Positions 1-11,264 of a stretch of DNA of 64,000 nt are shown piece by piece. The stretch spans positions 85,908,450-85,972,449 of the forward strand of contig OZ020269.1 in NCBI GenBank assembly GCA_963971225.1, read 5' to 3'. The DNA is from Melieria omissa. Taxonomy: Eukaryota; Arthropoda; Insecta; Diptera; Ulidiidae. Numbering within the stretch: position 1 is the stretch's first letter; every line of letters starts with the position of its first letter. The position numbers were made by a program, and so were the translations under genes. Under the pieces are notes generated by a model that saw only the letters and a program-made list of their open reading frames with translations, had not been told where the DNA came from and made no database searches.

Positions 1-1000
1 TACTATTCAATTTAGTTCAACTTGACTCAATGTCATTCAATGTAGTTTAACTTAATTCAAATAAAATGAATTCCATTTAATCAAATCAATTCAATCGAAT
101 CAAATCAGTTTAAATGAAATCGGGTCAAATCAATTGAAATCAAATCTATTTAAATCAGATAAAACTAATTTAAATCAACTCAAATCAATTAATCAATCAG
201 ATTCAATTCAATTCAATCAGATCAATTCAACTTTAAATCAAATAAATTTCAATTAAATCAAATCAATTCAAACCGAATTAAATTACTTAAAATATTATTC
301 AAATTAGTTCAACTTCACTCAATTTTTTATTCAACTACACTCAATTAATTTTAATTCAATTGTACTAATTTTAATTCATTTTTATTCAGTTTAATCAAAT
401 TCAATTCAATGTAGTTGATGAATGAATTAAGCTAAATTTCATTCATTGTACTCAACTCAACTTAATTCATCTCAAATCAAATCAAATCAATTTGAATCAA
501 ATGATTTTCAATCAAATCAAACCAAACCAAATCAGTTCAAATCAAATTAAATAAAATTAATTAAATCAAATCAAATAAAATAAAATTAAGTCAAATCAAA
601 TCTAATTAAATCAAATCAATTTGAATAAAATCAGATCAACTCAGCTTAATTTGATTGAATTCAAGTTCATTTAATTCAATTTAGTTTAACTTTTTCTATT
701 TCAATTTTAATCAAATTAAATTAAATATAATTCAATTTAAATCAATTCAATTAAATCAAATCAATTGAATCGAATTGAATAAAACCAATTTAACTCATTT
801 CAATTCAGTTAATACTTTTTTTTATTATAATTATTATTAAATCTAAATTATATTAACTTTTCAACTTTTTTATGTAAATTTTAATCAATTTAGTCAATTG
901 AATCAAACTAAATTAAACCTATTCAACTCATTTCAATTCAGTTAAAACTTTTTTTTTTATTTAAATCAATTTCATTTATCTCATTTTCAAATTATTCGAC
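1..1000. repeat. Degenerate TCAA/ATCAA simple satellite
   Basis: About 1 kb consists almost wholly of variants of short words such as TCAAT, ATCAA, TTCAA and TTTAA, with almost no G on this strand. No reading frame or other structure is visible. The array continues off the left edge, so its full length is unknown. Its strand asymmetry (A/T/C with little G) distinguishes it from the TTTTA arrays near 45 kb and 52 kb. Confidence 0.85.
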
Positions 1001-3500
1001 TCGGTACTAATTATTTTTTCAAACTGTCGTTGCAAGTTTTAAGCGCAAGTTTCAATCATGGAAGGCTAACCAGAAGTGGATCAAGGCGATAGTATATTGG
1101 AGCGAGATATAATACTCAACAAACGATTATATCGACGTTAGCGTCCCATGTTCCATGTTTTCTTAGGTCTCCAATGTTTCCTTGAATCAAAATTGCCATA
1201 TTTGATGTTTCAAGTGAAAAGCACAAAATACTAAAACATAAAGAAAGCAACAAAAAATAGTAAAACCAAAACAAAAATGCATAGCTAGGAGAAAATTTTC
1301 ACACCTGATTGAAATTGCGTTGAAATTGCAATTTTTCACCAGTCGTTAACGTTTCTAATTACAACAATAGACAAATTAGAGCCTAATTTTCGCTAAACAT
1401 GTAAGCAGCAACCACCACATGAAAACATCACAAACTATGTTTAGCGCTTTTAGGCGCTGGCAAAAAAAATGTTCAAATAACGTACGACTCGCATAAAATG
1501 TACAATCAATTGAAAAAAAGAAAAATGCTTTGGAGGAGAAATTTTTGGGCATTGGCAAAAATTAAATGTTTCTTCGATTTCTTTTATTTGTGCTGTTCCT
1601 CTTCTAGTTCTCGTTCGCTCCTCTCTGTGGCCCATTTCCTGTCTTCACCTGGAGTTCCTTCACCTCCCACACAAAACCACACACACACACACACACACAC
1701 ACACGCCACTCCCACTACATCGCCCCTCACCGCGACGCTCGTTAGCCGATCGCTGGCCGCACTGGCTGCCGACGTCGAGTGCTGCCAACTCACTCATGCG
1801 TTCAGTGGGCCGTTGCGGTTTCGTTGCTGCACAGCAATTTGCGAAAATATATAAAAAAGCGAAAATTCTGCACAAGTCTTGTCGAAACAACAAAAAACCA
1901 TTTTCACAAATTTGACCCACAAAATGCGACCAGGAAGAATTGCAGACGCAACGTAGGCGTTATTTGAGCTGCGTCTGCAGTTGTCGAGCAATTTTTTTTT
2001 CTGGGGAGTGGAATTTTTCATATTTTCTGATTTTACATGAGAAAATTATATATTTTCAATTTTATATATAAATTTTTATTTTTTTTATAAAAGTTTTTTT
2101 ATATTTTTTTATGTTTTATGAGTTTGTCACATTTTTCTTTTGCGGTTGTATTCTGCTTTGTCGTGACACGAGTACTTTGGTATTTTTGCTATTTCGAGCA
2201 TTGTGAAGTGGAAGGAGGAGGGGCGCGTTCATATTTTTAGCACTCAATAATTCTTCTTTTAATTGCGGAGCCACAAATTCTGTGAGCTGTTCAATATGTT
2301 ACAACATTCCTTATGCATTTCATGCTTTGAAAATTTGGTTGGTGTGGATGTTTTGGATTTTTCTGTAGTACACGCTGAGCTGATTAGTCAGAAAATAAAT
2401 GTGTGGAAAGGAGATTTTCGGAGTACACACTCAATGCTCACAAGAAGACCCTTTTTCCATTTCAAAGGCAATCAAATTGAGTTCATTGAAAGAAGAAGAA
2501 GATGAATAAAGAATTCGATACAGTATGAATACCGGGTACCCGCGTTTTAACCACAGCTGGATCCAAATTTCTGTAAACCCGCTATTCGTTTGAGCTCAAA
2601 TCAACTTTACACTCTTCAAAAATAGTTGAACAACTAAATTAATGAATGCCATCTTTTTTAAATGTGTCACACATTCTTCTTAAATTTTCATGCTCTATTT
2701 TTTCATTTAATTACATTTTCAAAATGACGAAAAAACGAAATTTTAAGATGTATGCGCCATCAAACAAGTTTGCACATAATTATGTTTCACCCTTCCAACT
2801 GATATCACTTCTTTTTCTTAATATCTTTTTTTTTAATATTGAAAAATTTTTCTTTTTTAATATCTAAACTCGAATGGTTGCAGTGTGTGGTGAGTGCACA
2901 AAGTTTAGTGCTTATTTTATAGCTTTTGACGGCGACTGTTTCTGGTTGACGGGGTGGAGTTGAGTGGGCAGATTGATGGCTGTTTGCAGTGGGAATTTCG
3001 GAGAAGCAAAAGATTTATATGTTTGTGCTGTATTAGTGCAACAGTGAGTGAATGTATTGACAGGGAAGGCAGTTGAACGAACAGGCGGAGAAATCCAAAA
3101 ATAAATGGCTGAAAAAGGAGGAGAGCTCGTTAAGCAAGCAGATCAGACAAATGCGGAGACAAATGACAGATGACAGAATGGAACAGTCATCAAGATAGAA
3201 TGAGAACTGCGAACTATGACGAAAAATCGGTAAATGACTAAAATTTCAATAATATGTATATAATTTTAATTATACCAAAGGTTAAGTTAGGTTAAAGTGA
3301 ATGTATATATGTGTGAGAATATTTTGAGTGGTTAATCAGTGTAAAAGTTTTTGATGTTGAAAGTGAGTGACAGCAAAAATTATTAATAAGTATGAACATC
3401 TTTAGGCTGTATTTAAAAAAATCGAATATAAATGTTTCAAAACTGTAGGCAGTAAAATTAGACTTTCGGTAAGTACGAGTTGGCACATTTCCTATTAGTT
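1001..3500. other. Non-coding interval with a CA microsatellite and a GC-richer patch
   Basis: No conserved reading frame is seen. A pure (AC)n run of about 26 bp lies at 1679-1704. The stretch around 1600-1990 is richer in G+C and has several short overlapping open frames on both strands without codon-like character. It could be a promoter or 5' UTR but nothing proves it. The remainder is ordinary AT-rich sequence. Confidence 0.4.
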
Positions 3501-3529
3501 TTTATATATGAAACGAGGCATATCTTCGC

Positions 3530-3905
3530 TTGGCGAATGGGCAGTGGGCGTTAAAACGCTCTTTTAAGGTCTAAAGTTAAACGAGGCCTAAATGAAACCA
3601 TAAGAGGACCACACAGCTTCTGGGCTTTGGGGCGTGACGCCATTGTCTCTACTACATCAGTTCTTACTGGTCTCCTGAATCGTAGGGAAACACATCCAGC
3701 GGCTGTGCTTTGGGCCGCTCTGTGAACGAAGAAGAGGACGTTTTGCATTTGTTGTGCCACTGTCCAGTCCAGAAGAAACTCCGTCAAATTGGGGTCCCTT
3801 TCTTGGTTGAGCTGTATAACCTGTCAACCATCGACATTGACGGTATCGCCCGTTTTATAAGAGTGTCTAAATGGCTTTCTTCTGGCAACCAGAGTGTTAT
3901 GTAGT
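3530..3905 (+). pseudogene. Non-LTR retrotransposon ORF2 C-terminal remnant
   Basis: Two reading frames together resemble the carboxyl end of an I/Jockey/LOA-type reverse transcriptase polyprotein. The upstream part has words of the 'LTGxLNRRE' type. The downstream open frame (3710-3904) contains EEDVLHLLCHCP, the His/Cys knuckle that follows RNase H in these elements, and then a short helical tail ending in a stop at 3902-3904. A frame change near 3700 and stops upstream show that it is dead. Only the last part of the ORF is left, as expected for a 5'-truncated copy. The clade is uncertain. Confidence 0.6.
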
Positions 3906-4507
3906 TTTTAGGATCCTTCTTGTGGCAACACAACGGGTGTTTTTCCTTTGTCTCTACCCGCGAGTAGTACATTATTTTCTTTGGGTCTTTACTGTCCTAT
4001 GTGAACATCATAAGCTGCAACCCTAAGCTAACTTAGATATAAAAATGTATTTCAAACACATAGAGGTACGAGTAGTTACCTGTCTTGACTCAATGAAGCA
4101 GGTTTAACCATTTTATGAGAAATTATTTATATTTCAATTCTATTGAAAATTTTATACCTATAAAATGTTTGTACTGATGGGTAAATAGTTATGTAAGACT
4201 CGAATGCACTGTGAATGCAACCTGTGTATTCAACTACAAGCTAAAGCAACTGGGGTTCGAATTTCGACTAATCGCTTCAACTAATTCCAACTCCAACATA
4301 GGAAAACTTTTTTGGATACGTTAACTATGAATCGGAATCGGTATCAAACTGAAAGACAAAAAAACAAATCGTATACAAATATGGCCTTGATAGAACTTTT
4401 CTATTCAAGTAATGCGTGGCTGCTGAGATCAAATTCGAGTTCTTCTACCTTAAGACCCTCCTGCTATAAAGTATTAAGAATCCGGGTAGAAACTTCATCA
4501 CTGCCTT

Positions 4508-4575
4508 AGGTTAGGTTAGGTTGCGGTGGCCTATTATGAGGCCCATTGTGATACCACATATTTCACCGGTTTTTT
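4508..4575 (-). mobile_element. 3' end of a non-LTR element with AACCT-repeat tail
   Basis: Read on the - strand, the sequence is GGTATCACAATGGGCC-like followed by CAACCTAACCTAACC. The same combination occurs on the + strand at 43171-43246 and 47695-47790, so this is a dispersed family. In form it fits the 3' UTR end of I/Jockey-type retrotransposons with a simple-repeat tail. No coding sequence is attached. Confidence 0.5.
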
Positions 4576-4589
4576 TTTATGTGTATGCG

Positions 4590-4891
4590 CAACACTGTCT
4601 TTCCAACATATGTTACAGCACACATTTCAAGCGGATGGGGAAAGGAAGGGGAGGGGACCTACAGTTTAATGCCGAATCCGAACGGTGATTGGCAGTTTTT
4701 TCGTTCACACTTGGAGGTTTTGCCATTGCCTGCCAACAGCGCACTTGTGAGATTCTTGTAATTCTTATTCCCTTCATGTGGATAGCGATAGAAGTAGATG
4801 AGTGTTTTTTCCAGCCCAAGCCAGGAATCGAGCCTGGGGCCTTTGGTATGAGAAGCCAGCGCGCTACCTGCTGGACTATCGATGCCGGCTC
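4590..4891 (-). mobile_element. tRNA-headed SINE, copy 1
   Basis: On the - strand the copy starts at about 4891 with a tRNA-like head: an A-box-like segment around GTCCAGCAGGTAGCG and a B box GGCTCGATTCC. The body follows, with CTGCCAATCACCGTTCGGA and AAACTGTAGGTCCC. The head and body match the copies at 10381 and 10741, and the body core matches the copy at 55492. It is presumably a pol III-derived SINE mobilised by a LINE. The right part runs into the non-LTR 3' tail at 4508-4575, so one may be inserted next to the other. It is not a functional tRNA gene. Confidence 0.65.
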
Positions 4892-5139
4892 ATCACTGCC
4901 TTACTTCTCCCTTTTTTATTGAGGAGAAAAGCATTGAAAGCCATGTGGTAATGTGAGATCTCCACCCACCAAACCCTTCTTACTGTCAGATGGTATTTTT
5001 TAGAGGGTTAAGTCAATTATAACTCATCATCATAGATAACACATTTTTTCCTTGGCCGTGAGACATCTACTTGATGAGTTATCAGTCGTTTAATAACACT
5101 GCACAACAAAATCAAAGTTTTTTTAAAATAAAGTTCTGA

Positions 5140-5850
5140 CAACGGATTCTGGTAGAGGGGACCAAACAAAATATACGTGTATCGGCGTTTTGAAAGTTTA
5201 CGTCTGAATTTTTTTTTTTAGGGGGGTCAAAGTTTCCCCCTTTTTGCTCATTCTTATGGTGAATCGACATACGAGAAGCATGTAACCACACATTTTAGGT
5301 ATATGATGTGTTCAGCAATTTGGTGTAAAACACTACGAGGAACATTTTTGTGGAGCATTTTAACCCTGTAGCTCCTATTTTTATGGGTCAATTCGACCCT
5401 TTTTTTCAAAATGCCAAAAATGTCCTGTAAAACAGGACTTTTTAAGGACAAAATATGCAACGAAAATATTCGCCATGGAATCCTACTATAGGTCTCTGAA
5501 TACATCAAAGCTCAGAAATTAACTTGAACGCCAGAATTAAGTCAAAACTGAAAATGTGTTTAAGTGTTTAGTTCGTACTTATTCAAAATTGGTACTAAAA
5601 TCTCCTACAAAACTTCATTTTTTAGGGTTAGTGTGTATGGGAAAAATGTTGAACGCAAAATTTCACTATAAGTCACCGTACAAAAGAAAGCTATCCAACT
5701 TATGACCGCATAAGTCATCAAGTAGCTCAGCCTAATTTCACTGAAGCTGAAGTTGTACGTTTGATTCTTACTAAAGACTTGACCCTGCATTTTTTCAATT
5801 TTTGCAGATGTTCATTGCATCAAAATTATAATAATAAATATATCGCCAAA
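5140..5850 (+). repeat. Inverted-repeat-ended dispersed element, copy 1
   Basis: This copy shares its internal units with 38040-39200. Shared words include TTAGGTATATGATGTGTTCAG, GGAACATTTTTGTGGAGCAT and CTACTATAGGTCTCTGAATAC. Its left end near 5165-5215 contains CGGCGTTTTGAAAGTTTACG. The inverted form of that word, GTAAACTTTCAAAACGCCG, lies at the right end of the other copy near 39150. The family therefore has inverted ends and internal subrepeats that recur at least twice (for example near 5490 and 5665). No transposase is coded, so it is likely a non-autonomous DNA element. Confidence 0.55.
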
Positions 5851-5991
5851 ACGAAGCTACAGGATTTTAGCACAAGTTTTCAAGTTTGAAATATCTACCT
5901 GCTTTCTAATTTGGTTGCCGTAAGTAAAACATAAATGGTATTAAAAACCCACTGGATAGTTGAATAATTGAGATACAAATATATTGTTCTA

Positions 5992-7290
5992 AGGACTGTA
6001 TCGAAAATTATGAATACACCAAAACATGCTTCATACTAGTGCATAACAAAAGTTAGAATTTATTTTTTTTTATAAATGGCATTTCATATTGTATTTTTTT
6101 GTAAATAGCAACGAAAAAAATTATTTAGTGGGAGGCTAGCCCACATGTTTAATCTTTTTGTCGAGGTCCTTTTGTAAATTCTGGACACAGCCAGAATCTA
6201 ATTTTTTGTTAACACTATTCCAATATTTTTTAAATTTTTGAACGGAGTTAGCCGGCTTAGATCTTTTTTTAAGGTCCCTCTTCATCAACGTCCAAAATTT
6301 TTCGATAGGGCGTATCTCTGGACAATTTGGAGGATTCATGTTTTTCTTAACAAAATGTATGTTCTTCTCTTCATACCACGTTAGTACTGGCTTAGCATAA
6401 TGGCAAGAGGCTAAGTCGGTCCAAAACCAAGTCTTGCCAGTGTGTTTTTTCACCAACGGCAGCAATCTCTACTTGAGGCACTCATTTAGGTACATCTCAG
6501 CGTTCAGGGGCTTGTCTGTGAAGAATGGAGTCGACTTTTTTCACACTTGCATATTGTTTGCCAAACATGAATCTTATTGCCAAATTTTTCGCAAAAAATT
6601 GATTTGTCAGCTTTTGAAATTTCATATCCTTTCGGAACTGCGTAGAATTGGGGTCCAGGCAGCGTTTTGTAGTCCAATTTCACGTATGTTTCGTCGTCCA
6701 TTATGATGCAATCAAATTTTTGCCTACAAATATAGTCGTACAATTTTCGGGATCTGGTTTTCACCTGCGCGCCTTGCTGAGTGCTTCGTTTTGGCTGTTT
6801 TTGCTTTCTATATGTTCCCAACTGGTTTCTCTTCTTGGCACGTTGGACCATTGCTGCACTCGTTTCGGCTTTTTTTGCGCAATCGCGTACGGATATATCC
6901 TTATTTTTTTTAAACAAGGCACATATCTTAGTATCTAGCAATGGTTGGGACGCACCCTTTTTACGACCTTGTCCTGGTAAATCCTCAAGTGTGCAATGTG
7001 TAGTATACCGGCGAATGGTTTTTGCACAGCGAACAGGCTAACATTTGCTTCTTTTGCTAGTTTTCTATACGACATTCCTTTGGTTGATGCCCATTTGGAC
7101 AAAATTTTCTGACGAAGTTTTGCGGAAAGTCCTCTCATTTTTAAGCGCTTCGATATACTACAACAAATTTTTCACGAAAATAACAATTTGAACCTCTAGA
7201 ATCTAAAAACCGATATTGCTGAGCAACCAACATTGCATAGCCCACTTTATATGATTTTTAAAGTGTATTTATAATTTTCGATACAGTCCT
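5992..7290 (-). mobile_element. Tc1/mariner-superfamily element, DD37E type, complete but inactive
   Basis: The element is 1299 bp long. The terminal inverted repeats start AGGACTGTATCGAAAATTAT and match at 27 of the first 28 positions. Both ends are flanked by TA (5990-5991 and 7291-7292), the superfamily's target duplication. It carries one transposase gene on the - strand. Spacing of the last two catalytic residues (37 between D and E) places it with the D37E mariner-like group known from mosquitoes and flies. Both ends look able to be recognised, but the transposase is broken. Confidence 0.9.
6136..7138 (-). pseudogene. Broken transposase of the DD37E Tc1/mariner element
   Basis: The start is an ATG at 7138-7136 and the natural stop a TAG at 6138-6136. 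The N-terminal part (MRGLSAKLRQKILSKWAST) is a helix-turn-helix that would bind the ends. Visible catalytic words are IIMDDETYVK (first D), TWFWTDLASCHYA (second D) and NCPEIRPIEKFW (E), with 37 residues between second D and E. Three lesions stop it: a frameshift near 7017 in a short A run, another near 6537 also at an A run, and an in-frame TAG at 6471-6469. The sequence is otherwise well preserved, so the copy died fairly recently. Full family length would be about 330 residues. Confidence 0.85.
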
Positions 7291-7292
7291 TA

Positions 7293-10200
7293 TGTCTTCA
7301 AGCGGAGTAAATTAGTAAATAAATGTAGTTCTATAACTGAAACTTAGCGATGCATTTGCTATTTTCTTCTCATAGATTGTTTATAGATGAGATGAGTAAA
7401 CAATTAAATGTATAAATTTGAACGAAACTTCCGCCTATTTAAAGGCATTGAAATAAATATGAAAATTTCTCAAAACTGTTTATATCATTTGTTTAGTAGA
7501 TATTTGACATTTTTAAAATAGATGAATCAGCATTGCGACGTATAAGGATCGAGTGCATCTTCCATATTTGTAGCCAGTTGAATTAATTTGAAGCATTTCT
7601 GGTAAACAGATTCTTTGTATTTGAGATGAAAAAAAAAAACAAATTGCGCATATTTGGATGGACACTCGAAAAAATCATTAAAACCGCAACAATTTCAAGA
7701 TCATTGCCTGTTGTTGACTATCGGGGCAATGAAATGACTGTAATATCAAAGCGCTACAACAACAAATTCATTTATTGACACATGCAGCATCAGCGTCGCG
7801 TGTGTGCGTTTGACAGGCCAAAAATAAAACAGTGGGCCGAAATTCGTCATCATGCATACAAAAATACGTACATTTGTATGTAAATAAATACATTTGTGCG
7901 TATGTATGTCACACATACAAACTATTGTGGCATTCCCCGAACAATAAAATTCATTTTAGGTCTAGACAGGCCAACTGGCTGTCGCCGTTCGTCAACTGAT
8001 GACTAAGCGGCGCAAAGGAACAACAAAACATTCATAGCCAGTTGAATGATTCCAATTTGAAAACGTGCACTTTTTATTTAAATTTGTTTTCATGCCCTTA
8101 ACTACTCATTGAAAGAGCTGCACAATCAAAAATGGAAAGTGAAGCACACAAAAGCTTTGAATAATAAAAAAAATTATAAATAAATAACGCATTTTCTGCA
8201 GCATAGAGCAACTTTGAGTGAAACCATTCGAGTATTCAATAGGTATTTTTTTTTTATATAGTAAAAACTTGTTTGCGCACAGACAGCAATGACCTGCAGG
8301 GCTTCAAGTTGCAGTGGCTTTGGAGTTTTTGAATTTTCGTTAAAAGAGATTTGCATATCATTTTTCCATTCGGCGCTAAGCAGATGCGCACTTTTACTAA
8401 AATTTATTCGAGCATTTCTCTGGCGCTCTCGAAACTCTTTTCGGCATCGCTTTGTTGTCAAAAGTAAGTAATTGTTGTTGATGTTTTTGTTGTTGGGTAG
8501 AAAATGCAATAAATTTTTATTGAAACGATGTCGGTCGGGTGACATTTTGCGTCGCATCCAATGACTAAATTCAATTAATTTTCGCTACGAATTGCGCAAC
8601 ATTTATGGCGCAAATGTGCCGCTCGCCACAACAATAACACAACAATCAATGTTCAAATTATTTGATAAATTGAGTGGACTTTGTGTGATTAAGGAAATAA
8701 TTGCGCGGCTGCTGGGTGGGTGATGCCACGGCTGAGTAATTTAAATTGGTGTATTTTTTGTGAAAGCACGTATGCGATCACTTACGGACGGACTGTTAAA
8801 ACTGTGTTAAAGTTAATTTACGGATTAGAGTTGTGTAGGGAAAAGGAGAAAAATGTATATTTAAAAATTACTCACTAATTTTGTGCAATTTTCAGCTGTG
8901 GCCGTTACGCAAGTGGGTTTACAACTCTGAAATTTTATGATTAATTATTTTTAGTTAAATATTTCAAGTCTTCAGTTGCTGATATAGTTTATTGACTTGG
9001 GGGAAAATAAATAAGCAAAATAGCTAATTGGCAGAGTTAATAACACCTTTAAAAACAACAAAAACAATGGTATTCTCACAATAGACACAACAATAACAAA
9101 CAAAAATAAAAAAAAGTGAAATTGTCACAAGTTGTGTTAAGGTCAGAGCGACAAAGTTTCTACCTATAGTTTTTATTGCTGGTGTCGCTTTTTTGCAAAT
9201 GTCAAAAAACTCTATATTTCCACCTTAAACCAACAACAAAAAGAAAGTTAGAGCTGATTTTTTTTCATAGGGCTATGAACGTGTTTTACTCTCCAACCCA
9301 AATACTGCGCCTCACTCAGAAAAAAACCAAAAAACGCGACACAAACAGAATAAAAAATCTCATATAAAAAAACAACTTTACAAATCACATTAAAAAACAT
9401 TTAGATTAAACGGCCCCAACAACAACGACCCGGTTTTTTTTTAATTTATGCGCATTTTCGTTGACTACTGTCACTTTTGCCGCCGCAACTCTTTCCCCAC
9501 TTCGCAGAACTCTTTCTAGGCGACCTTATTTGCTCGCTGACGTCTTACATACGTTTTAAAATATTCATAATTAGACAAAGAAGTTCAAGCGGAAAAAAGC
9601 CACTTTGTACTTCAGTTCTATGCTTCTGCGACTTTGAAAGCCTCGCAACAGCTGAGCGCTGCCCGAAGAGTGATGGGCGTAGCACCACTTCCCCGCACCA
9701 ATGCATTGAAAACATTCAACAATATTGTTGTTGTTCAATATAATTGTTTTGTTGTAAACAAACAACAATCATGTGGCTTGCGTACAAATGCCGAAAAACA
9801 ATTTTAATTTCAATATTAAAGCGCTTTCGATTTGGGCGGCCGCTGTCGAATGCAACCACAACGTTCTTTTGTCTTATTTCGAATTCTTTTCATTTTTCAG
9901 CTCCGTTGCGTTTGACCAACGCGCATTGAGAAAATCATGCACGTTGCATTTGAATATTTATTTTATTGTTTGCTACTGGTTTGGGCGCAGCTGTTGGCGT
10001 TTGATTTGTTACCATTTTTCCAGTAGTTGGTATGCGCCGCGGTGAATGCCCTTCGATAGTGATTTATCGAGTTTAGCCGATAAATTTTATTGTTGAATGT
10101 AGATTCGATGTCAGACTTTTCAATGCATTGTTTAAGTTAATGGAAGAATTCTGTTCTGAAGGGTTGACTTTGAAGAACTGCGGGAGTCTGACAGTTGTGT

Positions 10201-10320
10201 TAATGTTACGGTGATACAGATTAAAAAATTGGCCACTCGACTGAGTTTACTGTTTCAAGTCTTAGAAATCGAAAAAGCGCTGAACCATAAAGACTAAGAA
10301 TAATACAGTTTTTTACCATT
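7293..10320. other. Intergenic or intronic DNA without a recognisable gene
   Basis: No frame here shows conserved motifs. The stretch is AT-rich with scattered CAA/TTG runs, and a slightly GC-richer patch at 9470-10060 has overlapping short open frames on both strands. No terminal repeats or RNA gene could be recognised. Confidence 0.35.
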
Positions 10321-10380
10321 CAAGTATATAAAATTCTGGCAAATGTTTAAGAGAAAAAACTAAAAAGAACATTCTCCAAT

Positions 10381-10553
10381 ATAGCCGGCTTCGATAATCT
10401 AGCAGGTAGCGTTCTGGTCTCTCATAGAAGAGGATCTAGGTTCGATTTCTAGTTTAGGTAAGTAAACACTTAAAGAAAAACTGCCAACCGCCGTTTGGAG
10501 CCGATCCTCTCATCCTTTTGGCTCATCCGTTTGAAATGCCTGTTGAAAACTTG
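10381..10553 (+). mobile_element. tRNA-headed SINE, copy 2
   Basis: The head has AGCCGGCTTCGATAATCTAG, an A-box-like AGCAGGTAGCG and a B-box-like GGTTCGATTTCT. The body has AAACTGCCAACCGCCGTTTG followed by a segment matching copy 1 (CATCCGTTTGAAATG). It belongs to a local direct duplication: about 50 bp upstream of the head (ACATTCTCCAATATAG and preceding bases) is repeated before copy 3 at 10741. Its right boundary abuts the small TTAA element. Confidence 0.65.
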
Positions 10554-10557
10554 TTAA

Positions 10558-10640
10558 CCCTTTCCGACATGAAAACAAACCCGTTCTGTATGAATTCTAT
10601 GGGCTGTAGTCCAATATATTGGACATTGTGACTGAAAGGG
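10558..10640. mobile_element. Miniature TTAA-flanked inverted-repeat element
   Basis: TTAA at 10554-10557 and 10641-10644 flanks an 83-bp segment that begins CCCTTTC and ends GAAAGGG. Inside lies a perfect 16-bp palindrome, GTCCAATATATTGGAC (10609-10624). The TTAA flank and CCCTTT end agree with piggyBac-type target choice. It is very short and could be a deletion derivative of a larger family. It separates the two SINE copies of the local duplication. Confidence 0.55.
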
Positions 10641-10740
10641 TTAAAAAAAAGGGGTTCATACTCATTTCAAATTAACGAAACCTGTAGTATCAGAAGCATA
10701 TCAAGTTTTGCCAAAGGTTTGAGAGACCAAATTAAAAATA

Positions 10741-10900
10741 ACATTCTCCAATATAGCTGGCCTCGATAATCCAGGGGGTTGTGCTCTGGTCGTTCATACC
10801 AAAGGCTCTAGATTCGATTATCAGTTGAAATGGGTAAACACTGAAAGAAAAACTACCAACTGCCATTTAGAGTCGGGAGTCAGTCCCCTCGTCCTCTAAA
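10741..10900 (+). mobile_element. tRNA-headed SINE, copy 3
   Basis: This is a second copy of the duplicated block, with AGCTGGCCTCGATAATCCAG, a B-box-like GATTCGATTATC and the body word AAACTACCAACTGCCATTTAG. It has more substitutions than copies 1 and 2. It is followed directly by an RTE-like coding fragment, which might be the partner LINE end or an unrelated junction. Confidence 0.55.
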
Positions 10901-11264
10901 ATGTTGGAAAAAAGTGCCATATATAGGTCTAAGTACGATGAGCTAAATCAACTTATAAAGGGCGGAACTGTTGTACGTTTCATCAAAGCGCAACGATTAA
11001 GATGGCTAGGACATGTAACAAAAATGGACGACACGGGGGCGCAGAAGAAAATCATAGAGGCCAAGATGTTCAATACTAAAGCAAGAGGAAAACCAAGATC
11101 AAAATGGATCGACGAGCTAGAAGAAGACAAAAAAAAAACTTGGGATAAAGAATTGGAGAAAAGTTGCAAAAGATCGCGTTGTTTGGAGGTCACACCAAAG
11201 GCAAAGCTCACAAAGAGCTGTAGCGCCAAAAGATGATGGTGAACACTTTTAAAAAGCCTTGCAA
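10901..11264 (+). pseudogene. RTE/CR1-like non-LTR retrotransposon C-terminal fragment
   Basis: The open frame 10901-11236 contains RLRWLGHVTKMDD, then GKPRSKWIDELEED. These are hallmarks of the extreme carboxyl tail of RTE/CR1-type reverse transcriptases (LRWxGHVxRM...GRPxxRWxDxxxxD). The next motif, AKDRVVWRS, is present only after a frame change near 11165, followed by a stop near 11245. The fragment is therefore a 5'-truncated, frameshifted copy. No reverse-transcriptase core is left. It is confidently retrotransposon-derived; clade assignment is less sure. Confidence 0.75.

Noticed and set aside
6648..7041. Long + strand frames opposite the mariner transposase
   Set aside because: They are shadows of the - strand transposase.
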